From JACOTK01 sp038256565 (lineage in GTDB: Bacteria; Actinomycetota; Acidimicrobiia; Acidimicrobiales; CADCSY01), in NCBI GenBank assembly GCA_038256565.1, contig JBBSKG010000014.1:1-30512 (forward strand): 30,512 bases of DNA. Direction: 5' to 3'. Positions 15,051 to 22,921 of the stretch are shown here, piece by piece. Numbering within the stretch: position 1 is the stretch's first letter; each line of letters starts with the position of its first letter. Both the position numbers and the translations under genes were made by a program. Under the pieces are notes generated by a model. It saw only the letters and a list, made by a program, of their open reading frames with translations, was not told where the DNA came from and made no database searches.

Positions 15051-15947
15051 CTAGCGCATGAAATCCATAAGTGATGGTTGCAAGGTGCGACTAGTTGCAG
15101 ACAGTGCTGCCTTATATGCCATCTCTTGCATTTGAAGTTCCGTGATGGCCTTCGGCAAATCAATACTTTCAACCTCGGCCAGGCCATTGGTGTGTTCAAG
15201 AATTGCGTCGTCCATGCGAGCGCGCATGGTTTCGACCTGGAGATAACGAGCGCCAATACCAGCGACGGAATTAAGTATCTGAGTGGATGCCGCATCCAGG
15301 TTGGTGAGGTCGGTGACCGCAAGGTCACCAGGATTGGTACGCAGATCGTTAGCGATCTTGGCAACCACCTTGAACAGGTCGGTGGCATTTGGGCCAAAGA
15401 TCTGTTCACCCGTCATGTTCACTTGAACCTTCATGCCCGGCGCCACCGCACGCTCCACCGGTGAAGGCGACGGACTTCCCAGATAGTTGCCCGCTGCGTC
15501 GTAGGCCTGGGTACCGCTCACCTTGCCAGCGAATACCGGACGGCCCTGATAGGTCGTATTAGCCAACGAAATCAGCTCTTGGCGCAAGACGTCAACCTCA
15601 GCCGCAATCGCATCACGCTCTCCAGGACCTATCGCCCCGTTCACGCTGCTCATCAACAAATCACGAACGCGTCGCGTGACTTCAGAGACTTTAGTCAGTG
15701 CAGTATCAGCGGTACCCAACCACCCAAGCCCATCCTGGGCATTGCGCACATATTGTCCTGACCGACGAATATCGGAGCGGTAGCGCAAAGCCGCGACTGT
15801 GCCGGTAGGCGAGTCGGAAGGTTTCCCGATTGCCTTGCCAGATGAAAGGTGTTCTTGCATGGTTTGCATGCGAGAAAGATTTTGCTGCAAATTGTTCAAC
15901 GCACCAGTACTCATGGTGCGTTGGGTTACACGAAATGCCGATGCCAT
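15051..15947 (-). CDS. flgL: Flagellar hook-associated protein 3 (FlgL)
   Basis: Hook-filament junction protein, exported through the flagellar secretion system. Its 298 residues start with FRVTQRTMSTGALNNLQQN and HLSSGKAIGKPSDSP, the FlgL/flagellin N-terminal coiled coil. GNYLG and QGRPVFAGKVSGTQAYD mark the central part, and the C-terminal helix ITELQMQEMAYKAALSATSRTLQPSLMDFMR ends as FlgL does. The length and the FAG(T/K)..T..Y core separate it from flagellin proper. It starts 9 bases after the flgK stop, so it is in the same operon. Confidence 0.93.
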   Translation of the reverse strand: MASAFRVTQRTMSTGALNNLQQNLSRMQTMQEHLSSGKAIGKPSDSPTGTVAALRYRSDIRRSGQYVRNAQDGLGWLGTADTALTKVSEVTRRVRDLLMSSVNGAIGPGERDAIAAEVDVLRQELISLANTTYQGRPVFAGKVSGTQAYDAAGNYLGSPSPSPVERAVAPGMKVQVNMTGEQIFGPNATDLFKVVAKIANDLRTNPGDLAVTDLTNLDAASTQILNSVAGIGARYLQVETMRARMDDAILEHTNGLAEVESIDLPKAITELQMQEMAYKAALSATSRTLQPSLMDFMR

Positions 15948-15956
15948 CAGAACCCC

Positions 15957-17327
15957 TTATCGTCCGACCAGGCCGGTGCCGCCAATGAGCGTTGAGAGCA
16001 TTTCGTCAACGGCGGTCATCAGGCGAGCAGATGCTGCATAGGCGTGTTGATACGACAACATATTGACCATTTCCTCATCAAGATTGACCCCTGCCTCAGC
16101 CTCTCGGGCAATGTCAATCTGTTCGGTAATCGCACCTTGAATCTCTACTCGGCGATTTGCAGTCTGTGCTTCGACGCCAAGTCCAACAATCAGTTTTCGA
16201 TATAAAATATCTGGAGATGTGAGGTCGGCCAAGGCTTGTGCATTCGCTCCGTCAAGCACCGCTGGAGCAGGAAGACTGCTTGCAGCTATGAGGTTGGCGT
16301 TTGCCAATACTGCGGGGCTTACTTCAAGGCCACCAATGCCCATAGTAAAGAAATTTGTTCCTGTGGTAACACCATCAAGGGCATAGCCCGTGGAGTGCAG
16401 AGCATTGACGTCGTCGTGAACCTTCTGGGCGACTGCAGTCAGATCGGTGCGATAACGAACGATGACGTCGTTAACCGAAGTCATCATGCCGCTTACTTCA
16501 CCACCCGGTCCTGCCGGATAACCATCACGGTCCCAGACAACACTTACGGGCAGGGGTGGAGTCGCCGAGATCGATACACGCAACTTCTCGAAAGAGGAGC
16601 CGCGGACAAGGGCTGTCCCGTTTACAAAAACGTCGACGGTTCCACCTGGACCTTGACGAGTGGTAACTCCCACCTGATCGGCAACCTGATTGATTAATAC
16701 ATCACGTTGGTCCATGAGATCATTCGGCGTCAGCCCTGCATTGGTCGCTACCTGAATTGACTGATTTAGCTCAGCGATTCGAGCAGCCGATGAGTTGACA
16801 TTGATAATTACCACGCCCATCTGATCGATGATGTTGGTTCGCAAGCCAGCCATCGTGTCATCTGCTTGTTTGAAACTCGCTGCCAACGTCTTTGCCCGTT
16901 CAAGAAGCTGGGAACGAGCCGCTGAATCATCGGGCTTGTTAGAAAGATCATCCCAACCAGCCCAGAAGTCGGCCAACTGCGCCCCGATGCCAAGCTCACT
17001 AGGTTCGGCAAAAGTTAATTCGATACGGCCAAGAGTTCCCTGAAGGGTTCTTGCAGCAGCGTTAGCACCATGTTCTTGGTTTGCTCTGCTCTCTAGAAAT
17101 TGGTCTCTCAGCCGAGCAACGGTGTCTGCTTTTACACCTTGTCCCGTACCGCGCCAACGAGAGTGGATGGCAGGGACAATAGGGCCAGCATCAGAAGTCA
17201 TTGATACTCGCTGGCGGGAATAGCCTTCGGTATTGGCATTGGCGATGTTCTGACCTGTTACATCGAGCCCGCGTCGCTGGGCATTGAGAGAAGAAAGCGC
17301 CAAGTGAAGGGAGGAAAAATTCGACAC
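15957..17327 (-). CDS. flgK: Flagellar hook-associated protein 1 (FlgK)
   Basis: 456 residues. It joins the hook to the FlgL layer. The N-terminus carries the rod/hook signature LSSLNAQRRGLDVTGQNIANANTEGYSRQRV; the C-terminus has VNLDEEMVNMLSYQHAYAASARLMTAVDEMLSTLI, the conserved D0 helix. The GTG start at 17327 directly abuts the flgN stop codon; GAGG within the end of flgN provides a ribosome binding site, implying coupled translation with its chaperone. Confidence 0.95.
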   Translation of the reverse strand: MSNFSSLHLALSSLNAQRRGLDVTGQNIANANTEGYSRQRVSMTSDAGPIVPAIHSRWRGTGQGVKADTVARLRDQFLESRANQEHGANAAARTLQGTLGRIELTFAEPSELGIGAQLADFWAGWDDLSNKPDDSAARSQLLERAKTLAASFKQADDTMAGLRTNIIDQMGVVIINVNSSAARIAELNQSIQVATNAGLTPNDLMDQRDVLINQVADQVGVTTRQGPGGTVDVFVNGTALVRGSSFEKLRVSISATPPLPVSVVWDRDGYPAGPGGEVSGMMTSVNDVIVRYRTDLTAVAQKVHDDVNALHSTGYALDGVTTGTNFFTMGIGGLEVSPAVLANANLIAASSLPAPAVLDGANAQALADLTSPDILYRKLIVGLGVEAQTANRRVEIQGAITEQIDIAREAEAGVNLDEEMVNMLSYQHAYAASARLMTAVDEMLSTLIGGTGLVGR

Positions 17328-17813
17328 TTACATAACCTCGTCGATCAAGAGCGCTTGATTCACACGGTCATTCGTCATGCCAGTAGGCGAGTAAAGCGAA
17401 ACTCGTTCTTCATCAAACTCCATAAGAGTTTCGCGCGTTGCCTGAAAGCCACGTGCTAGAAGCTCTCGGTTTATTTTGGCAATCGAAGCAATCTCATCGG
17501 TCAATTCAAGAAACCCACGATGATGCTCCATGAAGAGCTCTTTCCAAGGTGGCGGCGATTTCTCGGACAGTTCCCTCAAACTGACTCCTGCGCCTAGTCC
17601 CATAGGAACAGTGGTTGCATCGAGTTCAATGGCTCGTGCCAACTCAACCTGTTTGATTTCACTCATCACCATTTCCACCTCACTGGTGGCGCGAGCCAAC
17701 CAACGTGAGCGCCCTGACGCCAAAAGCAGCTGCTCTTCCTCAAGCTTGAACAGCAAGAGTTCGAGCAAGTGCCTCTCTCGCCAAAGAATGTTTGAAACCT
17801 CACGAAGGCCCAT
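17328..17813 (-). CDS. flgN: FlgN-like chaperone for hook-associated proteins
   Basis: 161 residues, mostly helical. ILWRERHLLELLLFKLEEEQLLLASGRSRWLARATSEVEMVMSEI matches the FlgN pattern of a heptad-rich N-terminal helix containing LxEEQxLL. The C-terminal part (ELTDEIASIAKINRELLARGFQATRETL) resembles the helix that binds FlgK and FlgL; the final segment mentions SLYSPTG as FlgN proteins often do. AAGGAG is placed correctly before the ATG. It is the first gene of the flgN-flgK-flgL group and follows a good sigma-28-type promoter. Confidence 0.82.
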   Translation of the reverse strand: MGLREVSNILWRERHLLELLLFKLEEEQLLLASGRSRWLARATSEVEMVMSEIKQVELARAIELDATTVPMGLGAGVSLRELSEKSPPPWKELFMEHHRGFLELTDEIASIAKINRELLARGFQATRETLMEFDEERVSLYSPTGMTNDRVNQALLIDEVM

Positions 17814-17841
17814 GGGGACTCCTTCTGCTTGTCCAGTTGTT

Positions 17842-17868
17842 CGATCGGCCAGCAGAGCCGCAACTTGA
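17842..17868 (-). promoter_or_regulatory. Probable FliA/WhiG-type (sigma-28) promoter of flgN-flgK-flgL
   Basis: On the minus strand TCAAGTTG (complement of 17861-17868), then exactly 11 bases, then GCCGATCG (complement of 17842-17849). The FliA consensus is TAAAGTTT-N11-GCCGATAA; this is 6 of 8 in each half with perfect spacing. The predicted start is about 20-25 bases before the flgN ATG. The only sigma gene of this class in the window lies under 1 kb away. Confidence 0.72.
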
Positions 17869-17885
17869 GTGAAATATCACTTTCT

Positions 17886-18572
17886 TCATGCCAAGAGCCC
17901 AATCTGCATTGCTCGGGCCACGGCATCTCGACGATTTCGCACACCGAGCTTGTCGTAGATGTGGGACAGATGGGTCTTGACTGTCGGGATACCGACAACC
18001 AGGGCATCGGCAATTTGGCTATTGGAATAACCCTCACCAAGCCGACGAACAATCTCAATTTCTCGCTTTGTCAACGAATGATTTCCCCGTGCGTCATCTG
18101 AACCAACGCTTCCCACAATCATGGCGAGTGGTGCCGCCGCAACGAATCGTTCACCACGCTTCAGATGTTGAAATGCCAATTGCAATTCGGCGACCTGCAC
18201 CTGACGCGTCAATAGAGCTTCAGTGCCCAGCTCCCTCAATGTCTGTAAGTCTTGTTCGTCAGTGCGGGCCAAAAGTACCATGACGACAGGTCGGTGATTC
18301 ATCGCCTTGGCACGACGAATCGTTGCCGTTGTTGAAACATCAAGCTGACTACCAACAATGAGCAAACCAGCCACTTCAAGCTGGAGAACATGCAAACCGT
18401 TGCCTCCACGATCGCTTTCGCCAACTATCGTGACCCCAATATCGGCCATCGCCGCAGCAATGCCACGACGGAATAACGGGCACTCGTCAATTATCACCGC
18501 ATAATCACGGCGAGAAATGGTGACGTCATTGCTTACAAGATTTGAAGGGCGCGTCGTAAGGGTGCTCGTCAT
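17886..18572 (-). CDS. NarL/LuxR-type regulator with degenerate receiver domain
   Basis: 228 residues. A receiver-like domain (about 24-135) starts YAVIIDECPLFRRGIAAAM, but the phospho-acceptor position is Gly74 (LLIVGSQLD) and the conserved Lys near LLTRQ is Arg, so phosphorylation is unlikely. The C-terminal LuxR helix-turn-helix is intact: LTKREIEIVRRLGEGYSNSQIADAL and VKTHLSHIYDKLGVRNRRDAV. I choose the ATG at 18572 because GGAG lies nine bases upstream; the frame extends to 18608 without a ribosome binding site. It lies between the sigma gene (divergent) and the flgN operon, so local control of motility genes is plausible. Confidence 0.85.
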   Translation of the reverse strand: MTSTLTTRPSNLVSNDVTISRRDYAVIIDECPLFRRGIAAAMADIGVTIVGESDRGGNGLHVLQLEVAGLLIVGSQLDVSTTATIRRAKAMNHRPVVMVLLARTDEQDLQTLRELGTEALLTRQVQVAELQLAFQHLKRGERFVAAAPLAMIVGSVGSDDARGNHSLTKREIEIVRRLGEGYSNSQIADALVVGIPTVKTHLSHIYDKLGVRNRRDAVARAMQIGLLA

Positions 18573-18668
18573 TATGCTTCTCCTTCGGTCGCATATGCCA
18601 TAAATCAAGGGTCAGAATCATCCTCAGGGACGATCGAGTTAGACCCCATTTGTGTCGAGAACTTGTGC

Positions 18669-19553
18669 ATGGCACCACTCGATTCGTCAATTGATCACCG
18701 CCGAATAAATGACGAAAACGAACTTGTGCGAACAAATCTTCCCTTGGTGCACTATGCAGTCAACGAGATGATCGCTCGCATCCCTAGGCATATCAGCCGT
18801 GACGAGTTAGTTTCCGCAGCTCTTTTAGGATTGGCTCAGGCTGCTCGCAGCTATAAAGCCGAGCGTGGGGTTAGCTTTGAACACTTCGCACGCAATCGCA
18901 TTCGTGGTGCATTGCTTGACGAACTACGTGATCGCGACTGGGCAAGCCGCTCAGTTCGCTCAAATGCCCGTCATCTCCAGAAGGTCACAGATAATCTAAC
19001 AAACGAGTTAGGTCGGACTCCTGATCCCAACGAGATCGAAGCCCGTCTAGGTGTTTCTTCTAAAGAAATGACAAAGCTCTGTGACGATGTTCATCGCGCC
19101 ACTGTCTTGCATTATGACGCTCTCTTTTTGGAAAGTGACCATAGTGATGCAATAGCAGATCAACACGGCGGACCTATTCAGATTCTTGAAGACCGTGAAA
19201 CCCGCGGGTGTCTAGCCGACGCTATCGTCGCCCTTCCTGAGCGGCTTCGTGTAGTCGTTGTTGGCTATTTCTTCGATGAGCGACCCATGCAGAACATCGC
19301 AGATGAACTTGGTGTAACCGAGTCTCGCATATCTCAAATGCGGGCTGAGGCCCTGGTGTTGTTGCGTGAAGCACTCGAACACATCGATACAGATACTCAG
19401 CCCAAGAAGAGCCAGGCGACTGGACGAGTCGCTCGAACTCGAGCTGCCTATGTCGCAACCGTCGCAAGCAACTCAGACTATCGAAATCGCCTAAACGCAA
19501 ACCCCGTCCCAATCCCCAAACGAGTCGCACAGGCCTCTAGCCAACCTGGGTAA
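18669..19553 (+). CDS. FliA/WhiG-type RNA polymerase sigma factor
   Basis: 295 residues. Region 2 is clear: NLPLVHYAVNEMIARIPRHISRDELVSAALLGLAQAARSYKAERGVSFEHFARNRIRGALLDELRDRDWASRSVR, which is the FliA/WhiG pattern. Region 3 (ELGRTPDPNEIEARLGVSSKEM) and region 4 (LPERLRVVVVGYFFDERPMQNIADELGVTESRISQMRAEAL) follow. The frame opens with a TTG at 18663, but the ATG at 18669 is more likely; Shine-Dalgarno support is weak. The C-terminal 45 residues are an extra basic tail. It shares a roughly 96-base divergent gap with the NarL-type regulator and probably directs the flgN promoter. Confidence 0.9.
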   Translation: MAPLDSSIDHRRINDENELVRTNLPLVHYAVNEMIARIPRHISRDELVSAALLGLAQAARSYKAERGVSFEHFARNRIRGALLDELRDRDWASRSVRSNARHLQKVTDNLTNELGRTPDPNEIEARLGVSSKEMTKLCDDVHRATVLHYDALFLESDHSDAIADQHGGPIQILEDRETRGCLADAIVALPERLRVVVVGYFFDERPMQNIADELGVTESRISQMRAEALVLLREALEHIDTDTQPKKSQATGRVARTRAAYVATVASNSDYRNRLNANPVPIPKRVAQASSQPG

Positions 19554-19591
19554 ATAGACTAGATAAATAAAACAGCAGTCCGGTTTGTATT

Positions 19592-19697
19592 TAAGGACCA
19601 GTGACAAAACTACTTGCGCGGCGCTTACATGTTTAGCCTTTGTGGTGTATTCACTTTCGGCCTTCGGCCGCGCAAATAGTTTTGTCTCGGGTCCTAA
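19592..19697. repeat. 106-bp palindromic element, copy B
   Basis: Reverse-orientation copy of the element at 7127-7232, same length, with only a handful of differences by eye, including the outermost TA/TT position and three interior or arm bases. It fills the gap between the convergent 3' ends of the sigma gene and the sugar operon. The arms pair over about 31 bases; the internal hairpin CGGCC-TTC-GGCCG is intact. As there is no T-run, a role as a terminator is possible only through the strong stem. Confidence 0.9.
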
Positions 19698-19701
19698 ACC
19701 A

Positions 19702-20910
19702 TTACGTCGAGAGCACTTGATTCTCAAGACGGAGTTTGGCAATCGCCAAACGTATGGGCTGTTCACTGAGTCGTGAGCCAATTATCAAAGGAACGCTAGC
19801 GCTCAAAGTAAGGAGGGAGTCAGGAGATTTCACTCGAACTCCTCCAACACTCATACCCCAGCGCGCTGAGTTTCCGTCAACGAGCGCCACTGCTTTCCGA
19901 CGCACGAGGGGATCAGAAGCGAGAAGTTTGAATGTGTATTCACCTATACCCCAAATAGCAAACTCGTCCTGATCGATAAGCCTTGCTTCGAGCTGCTGCT
20001 CTATCTCAACAAACTCAGCTTGAGAACGCGAAGTGAAATCATAAAGCGATGCGACCAATTCTTCGTCTCGGATGACACCACTGAAATGATGATGAGGCGA
20101 TCGTTGCTGCCAAACGAGACGGATTGCCGCACAGGGCACACCCAACACCAACTCGGTTATGAACTGATCAAAGTGAAGCGTTGCAAGGCCAAAACGATTC
20201 CCTAGTGTCTTTAGCGTCGAGAGCGAAAAGTGATTGACGTGCTCCGTGCTGAAGTCCTCAAACGGAGAGATGTACGGCTGGAGATACCGAGATGCATCAG
20301 GAACATCTAAATAGATAATGCCCCCTGGTCGAAGAAGTTCTACCAGTGTCCTCATTGCTGCCTTGATATCAAAGACGTGCTCGAGAACTCCTGTTACACA
20401 AACACAATCGTAAATACCAAGATCGCTAGGAAGGTCAGAAAACGTACCAACATCTACCTGAACCCCGTAGTGGCTCTTAGCCATTGCCGCAGAGCCAGGA
20501 GACGGATCTATACCTCGAACATCAAGGAATCCAACTTCTTGAAGTGCTCCCAACAAAGTGCCATTAGCGCACCCGATGTCCAGGATCCTGGAGTCTTTAT
20601 CCACCAGCATTGAGGCAATCAGCGAAGCGGCCTCCTTTAAGCGTTCTGCCTTCCAAGCCGGTTCAGCCGCGCTGATTGTCTGTGTCCCTGTGGCTGCCTC
20701 GCTGGCGTACTTAGCTTGATTTGCGTAATACAAATCGTAGTAATCCTGAGCAATTTCAACGTCAGCAAACCCAGTGCCGCAAGATAAGCAGGCGACGACA
20801 TCGTAGCCATCTTCAAGTGGATGCCCGTCGGGAGTTTTCAATCGCAACCGATGGATCTGTTCGGCTAAATATCCATCACAAGTTGGGCAGGCTCGTCGTG
20901 TGTATGTCAT
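19702..20910 (-). CDS. Zinc-finger SAM methyltransferase, sugar C-methyltransferase-like
   Basis: 402 residues in three parts. An N-terminal four-Cys zinc site (Cys8, Cys11, Cys41, Cys44) is followed by a class I SAM domain with ILDIGCANGTLL, VCVTGVLEHV and LLRPGGIIYLDVP. A C-terminal Rossmann-like part begins WGIGEYTFKLLA. STEHVNHFSLSTL aligns with the catalytic Glu-His of TylC3/TcaB9-type sugar C-3 methyltransferases. This layout (zinc domain, methyltransferase, C-terminal domain) is that of deoxysugar C-methyltransferases, although methylation of another group cannot be excluded. I start it at the ATG at 20910, giving a four-base ATGA overlap with the FkbM gene and an AAGG site upstream; the frame continues to 20955 without support. 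It is the last gene of the operon. Confidence 0.75.
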   Translation of the reverse strand: MTYTRRACPTCDGYLAEQIHRLRLKTPDGHPLEDGYDVVACLSCGTGFADVEIAQDYYDLYYANQAKYASEAATGTQTISAAEPAWKAERLKEAASLIASMLVDKDSRILDIGCANGTLLGALQEVGFLDVRGIDPSPGSAAMAKSHYGVQVDVGTFSDLPSDLGIYDCVCVTGVLEHVFDIKAAMRTLVELLRPGGIIYLDVPDASRYLQPYISPFEDFSTEHVNHFSLSTLKTLGNRFGLATLHFDQFITELVLGVPCAAIRLVWQQRSPHHHFSGVIRDEELVASLYDFTSRSQAEFVEIEQQLEARLIDQDEFAIWGIGEYTFKLLASDPLVRRKAVALVDGNSARWGMSVGGVRVKSPDSLLTLSASVPLIIGSRLSEQPIRLAIAKLRLENQVLST

Positions 20911-22112
20911 GCCCGTCGCCTTGTCGGTGGAACAGCGTAAAGGACCAAATCCCATCCTTCTTCATTGTGCGGTCTAAGAAAGAACTGGTAATCGGGCTGT
21001 ATCGCAGACACCGTCAGCAAAACCCTCCATAGATGATCCTGACGGTGATAAGCGGACAGGGCCATCAGGGGTTTGTTCTGCTTCAATAACTTCTTCGCTC
21101 CCGCAAGTGCACTGAGCTCGGCCCCCTCTATATCCATCTTGACGAACGTAGGAGCCACACCCCCAAGCTCATCAAGCAAATCGTCAATACGGGCGCATTC
21201 GACCGTCACCCCATCACCTGAGTTTCCTAACGCTGACGCCGCAGTCCCAGTTGCCGAGAATACGGCCGTTCCACCCTGGGCAGAAGCTGCATATGGCAGC
21301 ACGAGCACCTTGTCAGCGACCTTTTTCGGAAGACTCTCCAGCAAGAAATTGAACTTGATCCGACTCTCAGGGTCAGGCTCCATGGCTATGTAGCGGGCGA
21401 AATTCGGCCCGCGATCACTCAACCAATCTCTGAGTGTATCGCCGTCATAGGCCCCACAATCAAGAACAATTTCGTCATCAATAATCGTGTACACATCGTC
21501 AACTAGGTACTGTCTCCCGCTTACCGGATGAGACAGGCAAGTCGTATCACCACCCAAACGCCATTCAACTTGTGCCACATACTCAGACTGAGAAGTCTCA
21601 TCTGCAAGCAAATTGAAGGCCTCTTTAATAGCCGGTGCCTGAACAAGTAATCGTGAAGGTAAATTCATGGCGTAATGAGGAAGAAGACTCCTGGGGTACC
21701 GCCACCCAAGCCAAGCAAACGGCACCACAACATCGACCCCCAACCCCCTAAGCTGGGCAAGAGAGTGTTCAAAACGATGAGAACTCCCAGCGCCCCAAAT
21801 GGTGACGACGAAAACCGCTTCCTTGCCATACCTAAAAGCTGCTTCTTCGGGTGCGATAACACCGAGACCATCAATCACCGAACCCCAACGGTCTTCGTTG
21901 TTATCAATGAATGCGATGGGTTCGATGCCCTCCATTCGAAGGCCTGCAAGTATTTGACGGCCTAATCCGCCAGCACCCAAAAGAACGAGGCGATCAACAC
22001 GCTCCCCGGCTACATCACCAAACTGTCTGGCCTCACGAACTTTGGCAGCACCTACAGATTCCGCCAAGAGAGCGTCTAGCCGGCCAGCGTGGGGAACCAA
22101 TATCTTCACCAT
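20907..22112 (-). CDS. FkbM family methyltransferase with N-terminal Rossmann domain
   Basis: 401 residues. About 1-150 is a nucleotide-binding-like domain with LVLLGAGGLGRQILAGLRMEGIEPIAFIDNN, similar to the N-terminal part of PglD-type sugar proteins. The second half is an FkbM methyltransferase: VLDCGAYDGDTL for SAM and FVKMDIEGAELSAL, the family signature. FkbM enzymes are O-methyltransferases, often in surface polysaccharide loci. It overlaps the SDR gene by seven bases and the downstream gene by four. The substrate is probably the sugar made by this operon (inference). Confidence 0.85.
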   Translation of the reverse strand: MVKILVPHAGRLDALLAESVGAAKVREARQFGDVAGERVDRLVLLGAGGLGRQILAGLRMEGIEPIAFIDNNEDRWGSVIDGLGVIAPEEAAFRYGKEAVFVVTIWGAGSSHRFEHSLAQLRGLGVDVVVPFAWLGWRYPRSLLPHYAMNLPSRLLVQAPAIKEAFNLLADETSQSEYVAQVEWRLGGDTTCLSHPVSGRQYLVDDVYTIIDDEIVLDCGAYDGDTLRDWLSDRGPNFARYIAMEPDPESRIKFNFLLESLPKKVADKVLVLPYAASAQGGTAVFSATGTAASALGNSGDGVTVECARIDDLLDELGGVAPTFVKMDIEGAELSALAGAKKLLKQNKPLMALSAYHRQDHLWRVLLTVSAIQPDYQFFLRPHNEEGWDLVLYAVPPTRRRA

Positions 22113-22921
22113 ATGGTCTTGCCTCCATCGACAACCAGATTGGCACCGGTCATAAAAGAAGAAGCGTCGGACAACAAGAAGAGCACCGCCCCTTGGTAAT
22201 CATCAGGTTGAGCCATTCGACCAAGTGGAACCCGAGATGCTGCCCGAGCAACGAAGTCTTGAGGTTGGCCGTTCTCCACACCACCAACCGTCAAGGTATT
22301 TACCCGCACCCCACACTCTGCCCAGTACGTAGCAAGCCAACGAGTCATACCATCAATGCCTGCCTTAACGACTGAGTAGCTGATGGGCTTAATGGGTTGT
22401 TGGCTTTCATCCAGGTCAATCTGCCTATACAGCCGTTGATCAGGCCCCAACATGCCGTATTCACTTGAGATATTTACAATTACACCATGCCCCTGACGAG
22501 CCAGGTGCCCACCAAGAACCTGGCTACACAAAAAGGAACCTGTCAGCCCTACAGAGACATCTGCTACCCACTGAGAAAGTTGAAAATCCTCCAAACGCGA
22601 GAAGGCATTCACGTCTCCCTCGACCTTAGGATTGTTAGCAGCATTATTGATCAAACCATCAAGACGACCATGTCGATTTAAAACTTCACCAAGCAACGCC
22701 TGTACACCCATAACGTCGGTGATGTCGGCAGCGACAGCCGATGCCAACACGCCATGAACCTCTGAACACTCCTTTGCAATCTCAATAGCCCGATCACCAT
22801 CAAGATCAACGATTACGGGTATTCCCCCTGCACTAGCGATTGCATCTACATGCTGGCGACCGAGTAAACCTGCTCCCCCAGTTACAACAACCACACGATC
22901 ACACAGCTCGAAGCGTTTCAT
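22106..22921 (-). CDS. Short-chain dehydrogenase/reductase, PtmA-like
   Basis: 271 residues with the classical SDR pattern: VVVVTGGAGLLGRQHVDAIA (NAD(P) site), LDGLINNAANNP, IVNISSEYG with the catalytic Ser, YSVVKAG with Tyr and Lys, and a C-terminal GANLVVDGG. The insertion after the catalytic Ser (MLGPDQRLYR) and the VGGVENGQPQDF loop resemble PtmA-type proteins of flagellin-glycosylation loci as I remember them; substrate oxidation or reduction of a sugar is expected. It overlaps the Gfo/Idh gene by four bases and the FkbM gene by seven. Confidence 0.85.
   Translation of the reverse strand: MKRFELCDRVVVVTGGAGLLGRQHVDAIASAGGIPVIVDLDGDRAIEIAKECSEVHGVLASAVAADITDVMGVQALLGEVLNRHGRLDGLINNAANNPKVEGDVNAFSRLEDFQLSQWVADVSVGLTGSFLCSQVLGGHLARQGHGVIVNISSEYGMLGPDQRLYRQIDLDESQQPIKPISYSVVKAGIDGMTRWLATYWAECGVRVNTLTVGGVENGQPQDFVARAASRVPLGRMAQPDDYQGAVLFLLSDASSFMTGANLVVDGGKTIW

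Noticed and set aside
17328..17813. The flgN-position protein as RsiG, the c-di-GMP-dependent anti-sigma factor of WhiG
   Set aside because: The E-x3-S-x2-R-x3-Q-x3-D signature of RsiG is not present, and the fit to FlgN plus coupling to flgK is better.
19491..19781. An open frame crossing palindromic element B
   Set aside because: It arises from the repeat sequence and overlaps the ends of two well-supported genes; no homology or start site supports it.
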